Positions 33,233 through 43,149 of a stretch of 64,000 nt of DNA are shown piece by piece. Source of the DNA: JASTVH01 sp042862465 (GTDB lineage: Bacteria > Pseudomonadota > Gammaproteobacteria > Pseudomonadales > Oleiphilaceae). A program made the translations under genes and the position numbers. Below the pieces are notes generated by a model, which saw only the letters and a list, made by a program, of their open reading frames with translations, had not been told where the DNA came from and did not search any database. The stretch lies in contig JASTVH010000009.1 of assembly GCA_042862465.1 (NCBI GenBank), positions 138,070-202,069 on the forward strand. Reading direction: 5' to 3'. The first letter of the stretch is position 1, and each line of letters starts with the position of its first letter.

Positions 33233-34182
33233 CCCCTTTCCTCCAAGGTATCCCTGAGAATCCGAACGGTGAGTTCGGCAAAGTCAATTCCTGCAGCCTT
33301 GGCCGCCATGGGCACCAGACTGTGATCCGTCATGCCGGGAATCGTGTTGACTTCCAGCAGCCAAAACTGACCCTCGCTGTCCTGCATGACATCCACCCGT
33401 CCCCAGCTGCGCCCATCGATCACCCGAAAGGCGTCCAGTGACAGCGCCTGCAGCTCCGCTTCCCGGTCCGGTTCCAGGCCGCAGGGCAGCAAATAGGTGG
33501 TGTCGTCGGAGACGTACTTGGCCTCAAAATCGTAGAACGCGTGATCCGTACTCAGCCCAATGGCCGGCAGAGCCCGGTCATTGAGAATCGAGACGGTGAA
33601 TTCCGGCCCTTCGATCCAGCTCTCCACCAATACCAGCGGATCATGTCCACGGGCTTCCCGATACGCTTCTTCCAGTTCCCCGGCATTGAAAACCTTGCGC
33701 ACACCGATACTGGAGCCTTCCCGTGCCGGCTTGACGCTCAGGGGAGCCTCCAGGGCGGCCATGATCTCGCCCGCCTGTTCTGGCGCGGTCATCATCTTGA
33801 ACGGCGGTGTCGGCAGCCCGGCGCCGGCAAACACATACTTGGTGCGCAGCTTATCCATGGCCAGGGCCGAGGCCATTACGCCGCTGCCCGTGTAGGGCAC
33901 ATCAGCCTGATCCAGAATCGCCTGCAGCGTGCCGTCTTCGCCGCCACGCCCGTGCAGGGCGATAAAGATCCGGTCGAATTCTCGCTGCTGCACAAAAGGA
34001 AGCACCTGGTCGTGGCGCAGATCGACACCGTAGGCGTCCACGCCGGCACTGTGCAGTGCCTCCAGGACCGCCTCACCGCTCTTGAGCGAAACCGCACGCT
34101 CGGCCGAGTCGCCACCCATAACGACAGCCACCCGTCCCAGGGCGGCCTTCAATGCGTTGTCGATGCGGTATGACGCGGTCAT
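33229..34182 (-). CDS. ddlB: D-alanine--D-alanine ligase DdlB
   Basis: DdlB joins two D-alanines with ATP for the UDP-MurNAc pentapeptide. The ATP-grasp fold is marked by GRGGEDGTLQAILDQADVPYTGSG and the metal-binding end NTIPGMTDHSLVPMAAKAAG. The 317 residues fit the DdlB type. It starts one base after the murC stop, and its own stop overlaps ftsQ, as in the canonical dcw order murC-ddlB-ftsQ. Confidence 0.97.
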   Translation of the reverse strand: MTASYRIDNALKAALGRVAVVMGGDSAERAVSLKSGEAVLEALHSAGVDAYGVDLRHDQVLPFVQQREFDRIFIALHGRGGEDGTLQAILDQADVPYTGSGVMASALAMDKLRTKYVFAGAGLPTPPFKMMTAPEQAGEIMAALEAPLSVKPAREGSSIGVRKVFNAGELEEAYREARGHDPLVLVESWIEGPEFTVSILNDRALPAIGLSTDHAFYDFEAKYVSDDTTYLLPCGLEPDREAELQALSLDAFRVIDGRSWGRVDVMQDSEGQFWLLEVNTIPGMTDHSLVPMAAKAAGIDFAELTVRILRDTLEERG

Positions 34183-34183
34183 C

Positions 34184-35626
34184 TTACTTGCTCACCTTCA
34201 ACTGTGCGGCCGCCAACCGGGCCGCGAGTCCACCAATGTCACCGGCGCCCTGGGTAATCAGCAGGTCACCGTCCTGCAGGCTGTTGGCCAGCAGGGTTTC
34301 AATCTCGTCCGGGTTGTCCACAAACACCGGCTCCACCTGGCCGCGCTGACGGATGCTGCGGGCCAGGCTGCGGCCATCGGCTCCCGGCACCGGCTCTTCG
34401 CCAGCCGGATAAACGTCCAGGAGCAGGAGCACATCCACTTCCGAAAGCACCTTGACGAAGTCTTCATACAGATCCCGGGTACGGCTGTAGCGGTGCGGCT
34501 GGTAGATCATCACCAGGCGCCGGCCCGGCCAGGCTTCGCGGATCGCAGCAATAACTGCCTCCACTTCCCGGGGATGATGGCCGTAGTCGTCCACCAGAGT
34601 GACGGTGCCGCGGCCGGTCTCGTAATCGCCATAGACCTGGAAGCGACGCCCGACACCAGCGAACTGCGCCAGGCCCCGGACAATGGATTCGTCAGCCACA
34701 CCTTCGTCCGTCGCCACGGCCACCGCCGCAAGCGCGTTAAGGATGTTGTGGCGACCGGGCATCTGCAGCTCAATCCGGAGATCGGCATGACCTTCGGGCC
34801 GTTTGGCCGTAAAGCTGGTCTTCAGCCCGTCGCTGTGGACGTCGACCGCCCGGTAGTCAGCGCGCTCGTTAAACCCGTAGGTTAGGGTGGCGCGGGACAG
34901 CCGCGGGATGATGTTCTCCACCACCGGGTCATCGGTGCACATGACGGCGACACCGTAGAACGGCAGGTTGTGGAGGAAATCCACAAAGGTCTGCTTGAGC
35001 TTCTCGAAGTCACCGCCATAGGTATGCATGTGGTCGGCGTCGATATTGGTCACAATGGCCACCACCGGTGTCAGATGCAGGAACGAGGCATCGCTCTCGT
35101 CCGCTTCCGCCACCAGGTAACGGGAACCGCCCAGCTTGGCGTTGGCGCCGGCGCGGTTGAGCTTACCGCCGATCACGAAAGTGGGATCGAATCCGCCCTC
35201 GCCCAGCACTGAGGCAATCAGGCTGGTAGTGGTCGTCTTGCCGTGGGTGCCGGCCACCGCGATGCCGTGACGGTAGCGCATGATTTCCGCCAGCATTTCG
35301 GCACGGGGCACCACCGGCACACGATTCTCGCGGGCCACGACCACTTCGGGGTTGGTCTCCGGGACGGCGGTGGAGACGACCACGACGTCGGCATCAGCGG
35401 CATTCTCGGCGCGATGGCCGATATCGACGCGCACGCCCAGCTCCCGAAGCCGGGTGGTCACCGGGCTTTCCTTGATATCGGAGCCGCTGACGTCATAACC
35501 CTGGTTGCTCAGCACCTCGGCAATACCGCACATACCGGCACCGCCGATCCCGACAAAGTGGATACGACGAATCCGGCGCATTTCCGGCACTTCATAGACC
35601 AGCGGCTTCTGGGTGTTGTCAGCCAT
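34184..35626 (-). CDS. murC: UDP-N-acetylmuramate--L-alanine ligase MurC
   Basis: MurC adds L-alanine to UDP-MurNAc in the cytoplasm. The Rossmann-type start HFVGIGGAGMCGIAEVL and the ATP loop GTHGKTTTTSL are clear, and EADESDASFL is the family motif after it. The 480 residues are normal. It overlaps murG by 8 bases and precedes ddlB by one base. Confidence 0.98.
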   Translation of the reverse strand: MADNTQKPLVYEVPEMRRIRRIHFVGIGGAGMCGIAEVLSNQGYDVSGSDIKESPVTTRLRELGVRVDIGHRAENAADADVVVVSTAVPETNPEVVVARENRVPVVPRAEMLAEIMRYRHGIAVAGTHGKTTTTSLIASVLGEGGFDPTFVIGGKLNRAGANAKLGGSRYLVAEADESDASFLHLTPVVAIVTNIDADHMHTYGGDFEKLKQTFVDFLHNLPFYGVAVMCTDDPVVENIIPRLSRATLTYGFNERADYRAVDVHSDGLKTSFTAKRPEGHADLRIELQMPGRHNILNALAAVAVATDEGVADESIVRGLAQFAGVGRRFQVYGDYETGRGTVTLVDDYGHHPREVEAVIAAIREAWPGRRLVMIYQPHRYSRTRDLYEDFVKVLSEVDVLLLLDVYPAGEEPVPGADGRSLARSIRQRGQVEPVFVDNPDEIETLLANSLQDGDLLITQGAGDIGGLAARLAAAQLKVSK

Positions 35627-36701
35627 GGGCCGCCTCCAGGCAATAGTTCACGACTCGCTCCGTAGCATCCGGCCGGGCCAGTTTCCGGGCTGCTTCCGCC
35701 AGCGACCGCAGACGCTCGCGATCGGGGAGCAGCTCGCCCAGCAGGGCCGCCACATGGGACGGCCCGAATTGATCCTGCGGCACCAGATAGCCGGCACCGC
35801 CCTGTGTCATGTGTTCACTGTTGCGGGTCTGATGGTCGTCCACTGCATGGGGCAGCGGCACCAGGATCGCCCCTACGCCAACGGCGCAGAGTTCCGCCAC
35901 GGTCAGGGCGCCGGCCCGGCACACCACCAGGTCGGCCCAGCCATAGGCCTCGGCCATGTCCTTGATGAATGGCTCGACCCGTGCCTTGACCTTCACGTTT
36001 TCGTAGGCATCGCGGGCCGCATCCACATGGTTGCGTCCGCACTGATGCAGTATTTCTGGCCGCTGGGCTTCCGGAATCTGCTCGATCGCCTGCGGCAGCG
36101 CCTCGTTGATGGGCCGCGCTCCCAGACTGCCCCCGAGCACCAGCAGCCGGGTCGGTCCGGTACGCTCCGCGAAACGCTCTGCAGGCTCCGGCATATCCGC
36201 CAGCTCACTGCGTACCGGGTTGCCGGTGTAGCGGGTGACTGTTTCCTTGTTGAAACTGTTTGGAAACGCTTCCAGAACCGTAGTGGCAAAGCGGGACAGC
36301 AGGCGGTTGGTCATGCCCGCCACGGCATTCTGTTCGTGAATCACCAATGGCTTGCGCATCAGCCAGGCCGCCAGACCACCAGGGCCGGAAGCAAAGCCGC
36401 CCATGCCAATCACGCAGTCCGGACGCACCTGGCGCAGGACGCGGACGGCCTCCATCACGGCGCGCAGCAGCCGGAAGGGCGCGGCCAACAGAGTCACGCG
36501 GCCCTTGCCACGCAGTCCCGATACGTGGATCAACGACAGCGGCAGACCGGCATCGGAAACCAGACGGGATTCCATGCCGTTCACGGAACCCAGCCAGTGC
36601 ACTTCATGGCCCAGCTCCTGCAGCCGCCGCGCTGTGGCCAACGCCGGGAACACATGCCCCCCGGTACCACCGGCCATAATCAGGAAACGCTTAGCGCTCA
36701 T
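35619..36701 (-). CDS. murG: Undecaprenyldiphospho-muramoylpentapeptide GlcNAc transferase MurG
   Basis: MurG adds GlcNAc to lipid I to make lipid II on the inner face of the membrane. The glycine-rich motif GGTGGHVFPALATA near the N-terminus and the UDP-GlcNAc-binding region around CRAGALTVAELCAVGVGAILVPLPHAVDDHQ are present. The 360 residues match the family. It overlaps ftsW by 11 bases and murC by 8 bases. Confidence 0.98.
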   Translation of the reverse strand: MSAKRFLIMAGGTGGHVFPALATARRLQELGHEVHWLGSVNGMESRLVSDAGLPLSLIHVSGLRGKGRVTLLAAPFRLLRAVMEAVRVLRQVRPDCVIGMGGFASGPGGLAAWLMRKPLVIHEQNAVAGMTNRLLSRFATTVLEAFPNSFNKETVTRYTGNPVRSELADMPEPAERFAERTGPTRLLVLGGSLGARPINEALPQAIEQIPEAQRPEILHQCGRNHVDAARDAYENVKVKARVEPFIKDMAEAYGWADLVVCRAGALTVAELCAVGVGAILVPLPHAVDDHQTRNSEHMTQGGAGYLVPQDQFGPSHVAALLGELLPDRERLRSLAEAARKLARPDATERVVNYCLEAAHG

Positions 36702-37860
36702 GACCGCCCTCCTGCTGTTCCAGGGCGTCCAGACGCTCCATCTCGATCCGGGCCAGGATGCCGATACAGAGGCAGCTCACGACCAGGCTGCTGCCGCCAT
36801 AACTGACCAGGGGCAACGTCAGCCCCTTGGTGGGCAGCAACCCGGTGGCTACGCCAATGTTGATGAAGGCCTGCAGGCCGATCAGCAAGGTAATGCCGTA
36901 GGCGAAGGATGCGGCAAAGGGACGCTCCGCCAATTCCGAGGCCCGGGCGATACGCAGCCCGCTGTATACCAGCAGCGAGAACAGCCCCAGCAAGCCCAGC
37001 GATCCCACCAGACCGAATTCCTCGGCGATGATGGCGAAAATGAAATCCGTGTGTGCTTCCGGCAGGTAGAACAGTTTCTGGATCGAGTTGCCCAGGCCGA
37101 CCCCGAACCACTCCCCTCGCCCGAAGGCGATGAGGGACTGGGTCAGCTGGTAGCCGGAATCGAACTGGTCCTTCCAGGGGTCCAGATAGGAGACCACCCG
37201 CTTGAGCCGGTAGGGCTGGAACACGACCAGCAGGATCCCGAGGCCCAGGCAGAGCCCGATCAACGGCAGGAAGCGCGAGAGCCGCACGCCGCTCAGGAAG
37301 ATCATGCCCATGGCCGCGGTCATCAGCACCACGGTGGCGCCGAAGTCCGGTTCGATCACCATCAGCGTGGCCGCCACGCCCAGCACCGCCACCGGTTTGA
37401 TGAACCCCTGCCAGGTATGCAGAAGCTCTTCCCGACGCCGGGTGATATAACCAGCCAGGTAGGCGATCAGGAACAGCTTGGCCACTTCCGAGACCTGCAC
37501 GTTGAACAGGGCAAAATTGATCCAGCGGGTACTGCCGTTGACGGTCCGCCCTACCGGGGTCAGGACCAGCAGCAGCAATCCCAAAGACACAAAAAGCAGC
37601 AGCCAGCCACTGCGCAGCCACCAGTCCATGGGCACGTTGGCCACGGCCAAAGCCGCTGCCAGGCCCAGGGAAACGTAAATCAGCTCCCGCACGACGAAAT
37701 GGAAACTGTTGCCATAGGCCTGGGCCGCCATATCGACCGACGCCGAGGACACCATCACGGCCCCCAGCAGCAACAGCGCACCGGCGCTCGCCAGCAGCAG
37801 CACCAGCTGGCTGTAGCGAACCGCCGAAGGGCTGAGGCGCATATCCAGCATCGTCGTCAT
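36691..37860 (-). CDS. ftsW: SEDS peptidoglycan glycosyltransferase FtsW
   Basis: FtsW is the SEDS-family membrane enzyme that polymerises lipid II at the division site with FtsI. It has about ten hydrophobic segments and the SEDS region FIFAIIAEEFGLVGSLGLL with YGGSSLVVSCLCIGI near the end. The open frame continues upstream, but an ATG at 37860 overlapping the murD stop (ATGA) gives 389 residues and a normal start. Its position between murD and murG is canonical. Confidence 0.97.
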   Translation of the reverse strand: MTTMLDMRLSPSAVRYSQLVLLLASAGALLLLGAVMVSSASVDMAAQAYGNSFHFVVRELIYVSLGLAAALAVANVPMDWWLRSGWLLLFVSLGLLLLVLTPVGRTVNGSTRWINFALFNVQVSEVAKLFLIAYLAGYITRRREELLHTWQGFIKPVAVLGVAATLMVIEPDFGATVVLMTAAMGMIFLSGVRLSRFLPLIGLCLGLGILLVVFQPYRLKRVVSYLDPWKDQFDSGYQLTQSLIAFGRGEWFGVGLGNSIQKLFYLPEAHTDFIFAIIAEEFGLVGSLGLLGLFSLLVYSGLRIARASELAERPFAASFAYGITLLIGLQAFINIGVATGLLPTKGLTLPLVSYGGSSLVVSCLCIGILARIEMERLDALEQQEGGHER

Positions 37861-39197
37861 AACGCCTCCACCGCCGCCATGAAGCGGTCGCCGCGTTCTT
37901 CGTAATTGCGGTACTGGTCGAGACTCGAGCATGCAGGTGACAGCAGTACCGTATCACCGGCCTGAGCGGTCGCCTGGGCCATTTCCACTGCCGTATCCAG
38001 GGTTTCCGCCATCTGGTAGGGCACATCGTCGCCGAGCGCCTGGGCGATCAGAGGCGCATCCTTGCCAATCAGCAGCGTACCTTTGCAATGGGAACGCACC
38101 GCCTCGGCCAGTGGCGCGAAATCAGCGCCCTTGCCATCCCCACCGGCAATCAGGAGGAGGCCACCCTGGCGGGGCTTGAGGCTTTCGATCGCCGCGACCG
38201 TGGCCCCGACGTTGGTGCCTTTGGAATCGTTGATCCAGGTGACGCCGCCGAGTTCGCGTACTTTCTGACAGCGATGGGGCAGCCCTTCAAAATGACGCAG
38301 GGTCTGCGCCATGCTTTCGCGGGGCAGGCCGAGCGCCAGGCCCATGGTCAGCGCTGCCAGAACGTTGCTGATGTTATGCAGGCCCTGCAATTTCAGCTCG
38401 CGGGTGTTGATGAAGTTGTCGAGGCCATAGGTGATCCAGAGGCCCTCGTCATCTTCACGCGTGCTGAACATATCGAGGTTGACCCTGTTCATGCCGAACA
38501 GCCGGGCCTCCATACCCTCGCGCATCAGCGGCTGACTCAGGGGATCATCGAGATTGACCACGGCAATACCGCAGCCGTTGAAGATCCGATGCTTGGCCTG
38601 GAAATACGCCATGCGGGACGGGTAGCGGTCCATGTGATCGTCACTGACATTCAGCACTGTGGCCACGGCCGCGTTCAGGCGCTCGGTGGTTTCCAGCTGA
38701 AAACTCGACAGTTCCAGGACATAGAGCTCGGCTTCAGGATCCAGCAATTCCAATACCGGGGTGCCCAGATTCCCGCCCACGGCGACATTCTTGCCGGCAT
38801 CCCGGGCCATCTCACCCAGCAGCATGGTGACGGTGCTCTTGCCGTTGGAACCGGTGATGGCGGCGATCGGCGCCTCGGCCAGCTCCGCAAACAGATCCAC
38901 GTCGCCACGAATCTCGGCGCCCGCTTCCTCCGCCGCGACGATGGCCGCTTCACTGCGCGCCACACCCGGGCTGACGATCAGCTCGTTGTACTGAATGAAA
39001 CGCTCGGGATCGAACGGGCCGAGATACACCGGCACCTCGGGATAATCCCGACGCAGCGATTCCAGACCCGGCGGCTGCTCACGGCTGTCCGCGACCGCAA
39101 ACTCGCGGCCCCGCGCAGCGAGGAAACGCGCGCACGACAGCCCGGTCTGGCCGAGGCCGACCACCAGCGTGCGACGATCCGAGACAATCAATGCCAT
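37857..39197 (-). CDS. murD: UDP-N-acetylmuramoylalanine--D-glutamate ligase MurD
   Basis: MurD adds D-glutamate to UDP-MurNAc-alanine. The N-terminal UDP-binding part has VVGLGQTGLSCARFL, the ATP loop is GSNGKSTVTMLLGEM, and the ligand-binding motif NVSDDHMDRY and the C-terminal SPACSSLDQYRNYEERG are present. The 446 residues are normal. It lies 15 bases after mraY and overlaps ftsW by 4 bases. Confidence 0.98.
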   Translation of the reverse strand: MALIVSDRRTLVVGLGQTGLSCARFLAARGREFAVADSREQPPGLESLRRDYPEVPVYLGPFDPERFIQYNELIVSPGVARSEAAIVAAEEAGAEIRGDVDLFAELAEAPIAAITGSNGKSTVTMLLGEMARDAGKNVAVGGNLGTPVLELLDPEAELYVLELSSFQLETTERLNAAVATVLNVSDDHMDRYPSRMAYFQAKHRIFNGCGIAVVNLDDPLSQPLMREGMEARLFGMNRVNLDMFSTREDDEGLWITYGLDNFINTRELKLQGLHNISNVLAALTMGLALGLPRESMAQTLRHFEGLPHRCQKVRELGGVTWINDSKGTNVGATVAAIESLKPRQGGLLLIAGGDGKGADFAPLAEAVRSHCKGTLLIGKDAPLIAQALGDDVPYQMAETLDTAVEMAQATAQAGDTVLLSPACSSLDQYRNYEERGDRFMAAVEAL

Positions 39198-39212
39198 AGC
39201 AGCAACCGTTCC

Positions 39213-40298
39213 CTAACGAATCTTCAATGTGGCGAGGCCCACCAGGACCAGCACCACGGTAATCACCCAAAAACGCACGATGACCCGGGGTTCGGGCCAC
39301 CCTTTCAACTCAAAGTGATGATGCAGCGGCGCCATACGGAAAATGCGCCGTCCGGTGAGCCGGTATGAGCCGACCTGCAGGATCACCGATAGGGTTTCCA
39401 TCACGAACACGCCGCCCATGATGAACAGCACCACTTCCTGGCGGACAATCACCGCCACGATGCCCAGCGCGGCACCCAGGGCCAGCGCGCCGACATCCCC
39501 CATGAAAACCTGGGCCGGGTAGGTGTTGAACCAGAGAAAACCCAGTCCGGCCCCCACCAGCGAGCCGCAGAAAATAATCAGTTCCCCCGTGCCCGGCAGA
39601 TGCGGGATGTGGAGGTAGTCGGCAAAATTGGCGTGCCCCGAGAGATAGGCGAATACCGCCAGCGCACCAGCCACCATCACCGTGGGCATGATCGCCAGAC
39701 CGTCGAGACCATCGGTCAGGTTGACGGCATTGCTGCTGCCTACCACCACGAAATAGGTCAGCACCACGAAAGCGACAGGACCCATCTCCAGCGCCACGTC
39801 CTTGAACAGTGGCACGATGAAGGTGGTCTCCTGCGGCAGCGTGGCGGTCGCGAACAGCACGATGGCAGCGATCAGCCCAAACAGTGACTGCCAGAAATAC
39901 TTCCAGCGGGCCGGGAGGCCGCGGGGGTTGCGTTCCACCACCTTGCGATAGTCGTCCACCCAGCCGATCAGGCCGAAAGCCAACGTCACCAGCAGTGTCA
40001 CCCACACGTAGCGGTTGCTGAGGTCTGCCCACAGCAGGGTGCTTACGGCCACGCACAGCAAAATCAGCGCACCACCCATGGTCGGGGTTCCCGCCTTGCT
40101 CAGATGGGTCTGGGGGCCATCGTCACGGATCGCCTGACCGATCTGATACTGGCCCAGCGCCCGGATCATCCACGGGCCCGCCACCATCGAAATCACCAGA
40201 GCGGTCAGCACCCCCAGAATCGCCCTGAATGTCAGGTACTGGAATACGCTGAACGCGCTGATGTATTGGGCCAGGAAGTCGGTTACCCAAAGCAGCAT
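39213..40298 (-). CDS. mraY: Phospho-N-acetylmuramoyl-pentapeptide transferase MraY
   Basis: MraY transfers phospho-MurNAc-pentapeptide to undecaprenyl phosphate, forming lipid I in the inner membrane. Motifs are NLTDGLDGLAIMP, FMGDVGALALGAALG with catalytic aspartates, and the HHHFELKGWPE histidine loop. About ten hydrophobic segments and 361 residues fit the family. Its stop shares a base with the murF start region, and it precedes murD by 15 bases. Confidence 0.98.
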   Translation of the reverse strand: MLLWVTDFLAQYISAFSVFQYLTFRAILGVLTALVISMVAGPWMIRALGQYQIGQAIRDDGPQTHLSKAGTPTMGGALILLCVAVSTLLWADLSNRYVWVTLLVTLAFGLIGWVDDYRKVVERNPRGLPARWKYFWQSLFGLIAAIVLFATATLPQETTFIVPLFKDVALEMGPVAFVVLTYFVVVGSSNAVNLTDGLDGLAIMPTVMVAGALAVFAYLSGHANFADYLHIPHLPGTGELIIFCGSLVGAGLGFLWFNTYPAQVFMGDVGALALGAALGIVAVIVRQEVVLFIMGGVFVMETLSVILQVGSYRLTGRRIFRMAPLHHHFELKGWPEPRVIVRFWVITVVLVLVGLATLKIR

Positions 40299-41668
40299 CA
40301 GTGTTTCTTCCTCTTCTTCTTCAGTTCGGCAACCACACGGTCCATGGCTGCGCTACGCGACCCCTTCACCAGCACCGTCGCCGGTTCATTCGCCAACGAT
40401 TCGGCCAGGGCGTCTGCCAATGCCTCATGGGTCTCGAAAATCCGGGCCTCGTCGCCAAAGCCTTCACGATAGGCCTGGGCGAACGCACCCAGGCAATAGA
40501 AACCGTCTATTCCCAACTCGCGCGCCAGGGCTGCGGTATCACGGTGGGCCGTTTCCGGGTGATCGCCCAGTTCCGCCATATCCCCCAGTACCGCCAGCCG
40601 CCGTCCCTCTTCATGGGCCAGGGTGCGCAGCGCCGCGGCCATGGAGGTGGGGTTGGCGTTGTAGCTGTCGTCATACAGGGTGCTGCCGGAAGACAGTTCG
40701 ATCCGCTCCAGACGGCCACTCACCGCCTGCATGCTGGCCAGCCCCCGGGCGATTTCATCCGGCTGACGATCCACCGCCAGAGAGGCGGCGAACGCCAGCA
40801 AGGCATTGGTCACGTTGTGCTCGCCAAACAACGGCAGCGTCACCGGCTGCTCCCAGCCATCGCGGTGGACCACATTGAAGTGAAGCCCGTTCGCCCGGGA
40901 CGCAATGTCAGTGGCCCGCAAATCAGCATTGTCACGCCCCTGGGCAGAAACACTGACCACCGGACGGCCACCGGCACGGCGCTCCCAGGTCTCGAAGGCC
41001 GCATCATCGGCGTTCAACACCACGGTGCCTTCGGCCCGGGTGTTATCGATGATCTCGCCCTTGCCAAGAACAATATTTTCGTAACTGCCAAAGCCACCAA
41101 TATGAGCATCCCCGGCATTGGTGATGACGCAGACATCGGGGCTGGCGAGCGATGAGGTCCAGGCAATTTCGCCCACGGCATTGGCGCCCATCTCGATCAC
41201 TGCGGCACGGTGGGCGGGGCCAATCCGGAACAGGGTCAGCGGCACCCCGATGTCATTATTGAGGTTGCCCTGGGTCGCCAACACCTCGTCCTGGGAACCC
41301 AGGCAGCGCTGGATCATTTCCTTGACGGTGGTTTTACCGTTGCTGCCCGTAATGCCGACGACCGGGCCGGAAAACGCCATGCGATTCAGGCTGGCGATCT
41401 GGCCCAGGGCCCGGCGGGTATCTTCCACCTGGATCACCGGCAGCAGGGTATCGACCGGGCGGGAAACCACCAGGCCCACCGCCCCCTTCGCCGCCGCGTC
41501 GTCGACAAAATCATGGCCGTCGAAACGTTCGCCCTGAATGGCAACGTAAAGATCACCCCGATTCAGGGTGCGGGTATCAATCGAGACCCCGCTGAAAAAG
41601 GCGCTGCCGTCCTGGAGCATGCCTTCCAGCACCGGTGTCAGCTCCGCCATGGAAATTGTTCGAATCAT
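40298..41668 (-). CDS. murF: UDP-MurNAc-tripeptide--D-Ala-D-Ala ligase MurF
   Basis: MurF adds D-alanyl-D-alanine to the UDP-MurNAc tripeptide. The ATP loop is GSNGKTTVKEMI, followed by NLNNDIGVPLTL and the conserved YDDSYNANPTSM. The 456 residues are normal. The C-terminus ends in a lysine-rich run. The start overlaps the murE stop by 4 bases, and the stop overlaps mraY by one base. Confidence 0.98.
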   Translation of the reverse strand: MIRTISMAELTPVLEGMLQDGSAFFSGVSIDTRTLNRGDLYVAIQGERFDGHDFVDDAAAKGAVGLVVSRPVDTLLPVIQVEDTRRALGQIASLNRMAFSGPVVGITGSNGKTTVKEMIQRCLGSQDEVLATQGNLNNDIGVPLTLFRIGPAHRAAVIEMGANAVGEIAWTSSLASPDVCVITNAGDAHIGGFGSYENIVLGKGEIIDNTRAEGTVVLNADDAAFETWERRAGGRPVVSVSAQGRDNADLRATDIASRANGLHFNVVHRDGWEQPVTLPLFGEHNVTNALLAFAASLAVDRQPDEIARGLASMQAVSGRLERIELSSGSTLYDDSYNANPTSMAAALRTLAHEEGRRLAVLGDMAELGDHPETAHRDTAALARELGIDGFYCLGAFAQAYREGFGDEARIFETHEALADALAESLANEPATVLVKGSRSAAMDRVVAELKKKRKKH

Positions 41669-43149
41669 GCCGCACCTCCTCGCGATCGAAGCAATGAACG
41701 TACTACTTCGATATCACTGAAAGGCGTTCGTTCACCATTACGCTCCTGATAATCCTCGTGCCCCTTGCCGGCCACCAGCACGATGTCGCCCGCCCCGGCC
41801 CGGGCACCGACCTGCTCGATCGCACGGCGACGGTCATGAATAACCTGCACCTTCTGCGGCGCTTCCAGCCCTTGCAGAATATCCCGAACAATTGTTGCCG
41901 GATCCTCGGACCGCGGATTGTCATCGGTCACCACAACCTGATCGGCGCGCTGCTCTGCGACCCGTCCCATCACCGGACGCTTCGCCGCATCGCGGTCGCC
42001 ACCACAACCGAATATGCACCACAGGCGCCCCGTCACATGGGGCCTTAGCGCCTGAAGCACGCTATCCAGAGCGTCCGGCGTGTGGGCGTAGTCCACCACG
42101 AACTGCGCCGTGCCTTCTCCGGCAAACCGCTGCAAACGACCGGCAGGCGAAGACAGGGTCTTCACGGCCTGACTCACGCCTTCCAAATCGATACCCAGCG
42201 CGATCGCCGCGCCCACGGTCGCCAGAAGGTTGCTGACATTGAACGCCCCAAGCAACGGCGCTTCCAGTTTCACGGGCCCTTTCAGGGTCTGCACCTCGGC
42301 CCGAAAACCTTCTTCGGCGAAGGCCACTTTCTGAGCCCAGATCTCGATCTCCGACTCGTGCAAGCTGTAGCGCAGCACCTCCATTTCCTGGCTGACCTGC
42401 AAGGCGAGCTGGCGCCCGAAGGGATCATCCAGGTTGATGACACCAAAGCGGGGGGCCATATCGATGAAAAGCCGGGCCTTGGTCGCGCCGTAGGCCTCCA
42501 TGGAACCGTGATAGTCCAGATGGTCGTGGCTCAGGTTGGTGAAAACCGCCCCTTCGAAGCGGACGTTGTCGACCCGCCCCTGATCGAGCGCATGCGACGA
42601 CACTTCCATCACCACCGCCCGCGCGCCCTGGTCTGCCAGCTGCTTCAGGTTCTGATGGACCCGGATAACATCCGGCGTGGTGTGGCTGGCCGGAACCAGC
42701 GACTCCGGGAAGCCATACCCGAGTGTTCCCAGGGTGGCCGTGCGAACGCCGGCGGCATTCAGCAGTTGCGCCAGAAAGTGGGTCACTGACGACTTACCGT
42801 TGGTCCCGGTCACACCCACCACTTGCAGTTTTTTCGACGGCGACTCGTAGAAACGATCGGCTATCAGCCCCTGCAGGCGCGGCAATCCAGGCACGGGAAT
42901 GACCAGCGCACCGTGCTCCTCCTCGATCGGCCCAGCCTGCTCGCTTTCCAGCAGGACCGCCGAGGCACCGGCTTCCAGCGCCTGCGGCACGAATCGCCGG
43001 GGATCGCCATGGGAGCCGGCCAGCGCCACGAAAACATCGCCTGAACGCACCCGGCGACTGTCCGCCGACAGGCCGTGCACCGTCACATCCAGTACCGACG
43101 GCACGTGCACGATGCCGGAAAGCAGTTGGCCCAGCGCTTTGTTACACAT
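41665..43149 (-). CDS. murE: UDP-MurNAc-Ala-Glu--meso-diaminopimelate ligase MurE
   Basis: MurE adds the third amino acid of the stem peptide. The ATP loop is GTNGKSSVTHFLAQ, and the substrate motif DNPR (in TDDNPRSEDP, about residue 411) shows specificity for meso-diaminopimelate, as expected for a Gram-negative wall. The frame is open upstream, but the ATG at 43149 (MCNKALGQLL) overlaps the ftsI stop by 8 bases and gives 494 residues. Confidence 0.97.
   Translation of the reverse strand: MCNKALGQLLSGIVHVPSVLDVTVHGLSADSRRVRSGDVFVALAGSHGDPRRFVPQALEAGASAVLLESEQAGPIEEEHGALVIPVPGLPRLQGLIADRFYESPSKKLQVVGVTGTNGKSSVTHFLAQLLNAAGVRTATLGTLGYGFPESLVPASHTTPDVIRVHQNLKQLADQGARAVVMEVSSHALDQGRVDNVRFEGAVFTNLSHDHLDYHGSMEAYGATKARLFIDMAPRFGVINLDDPFGRQLALQVSQEMEVLRYSLHESEIEIWAQKVAFAEEGFRAEVQTLKGPVKLEAPLLGAFNVSNLLATVGAAIALGIDLEGVSQAVKTLSSPAGRLQRFAGEGTAQFVVDYAHTPDALDSVLQALRPHVTGRLWCIFGCGGDRDAAKRPVMGRVAEQRADQVVVTDDNPRSEDPATIVRDILQGLEAPQKVQVIHDRRRAIEQVGARAGAGDIVLVAGKGHEDYQERNGERTPFSDIEVVRSLLRSRGGAA

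Noticed and set aside
36352..37905. 517-codon plus-strand frame opposite ftsW
   Set aside because: Shadow of ftsW; very rich in Gln, His and Arg, unlike real proteins of the window.
36698..38026. 442-codon minus-strand frame overlapping ftsW in another frame
   Set aside because: ftsW itself is unmistakable in the other frame and covers almost the same bases.
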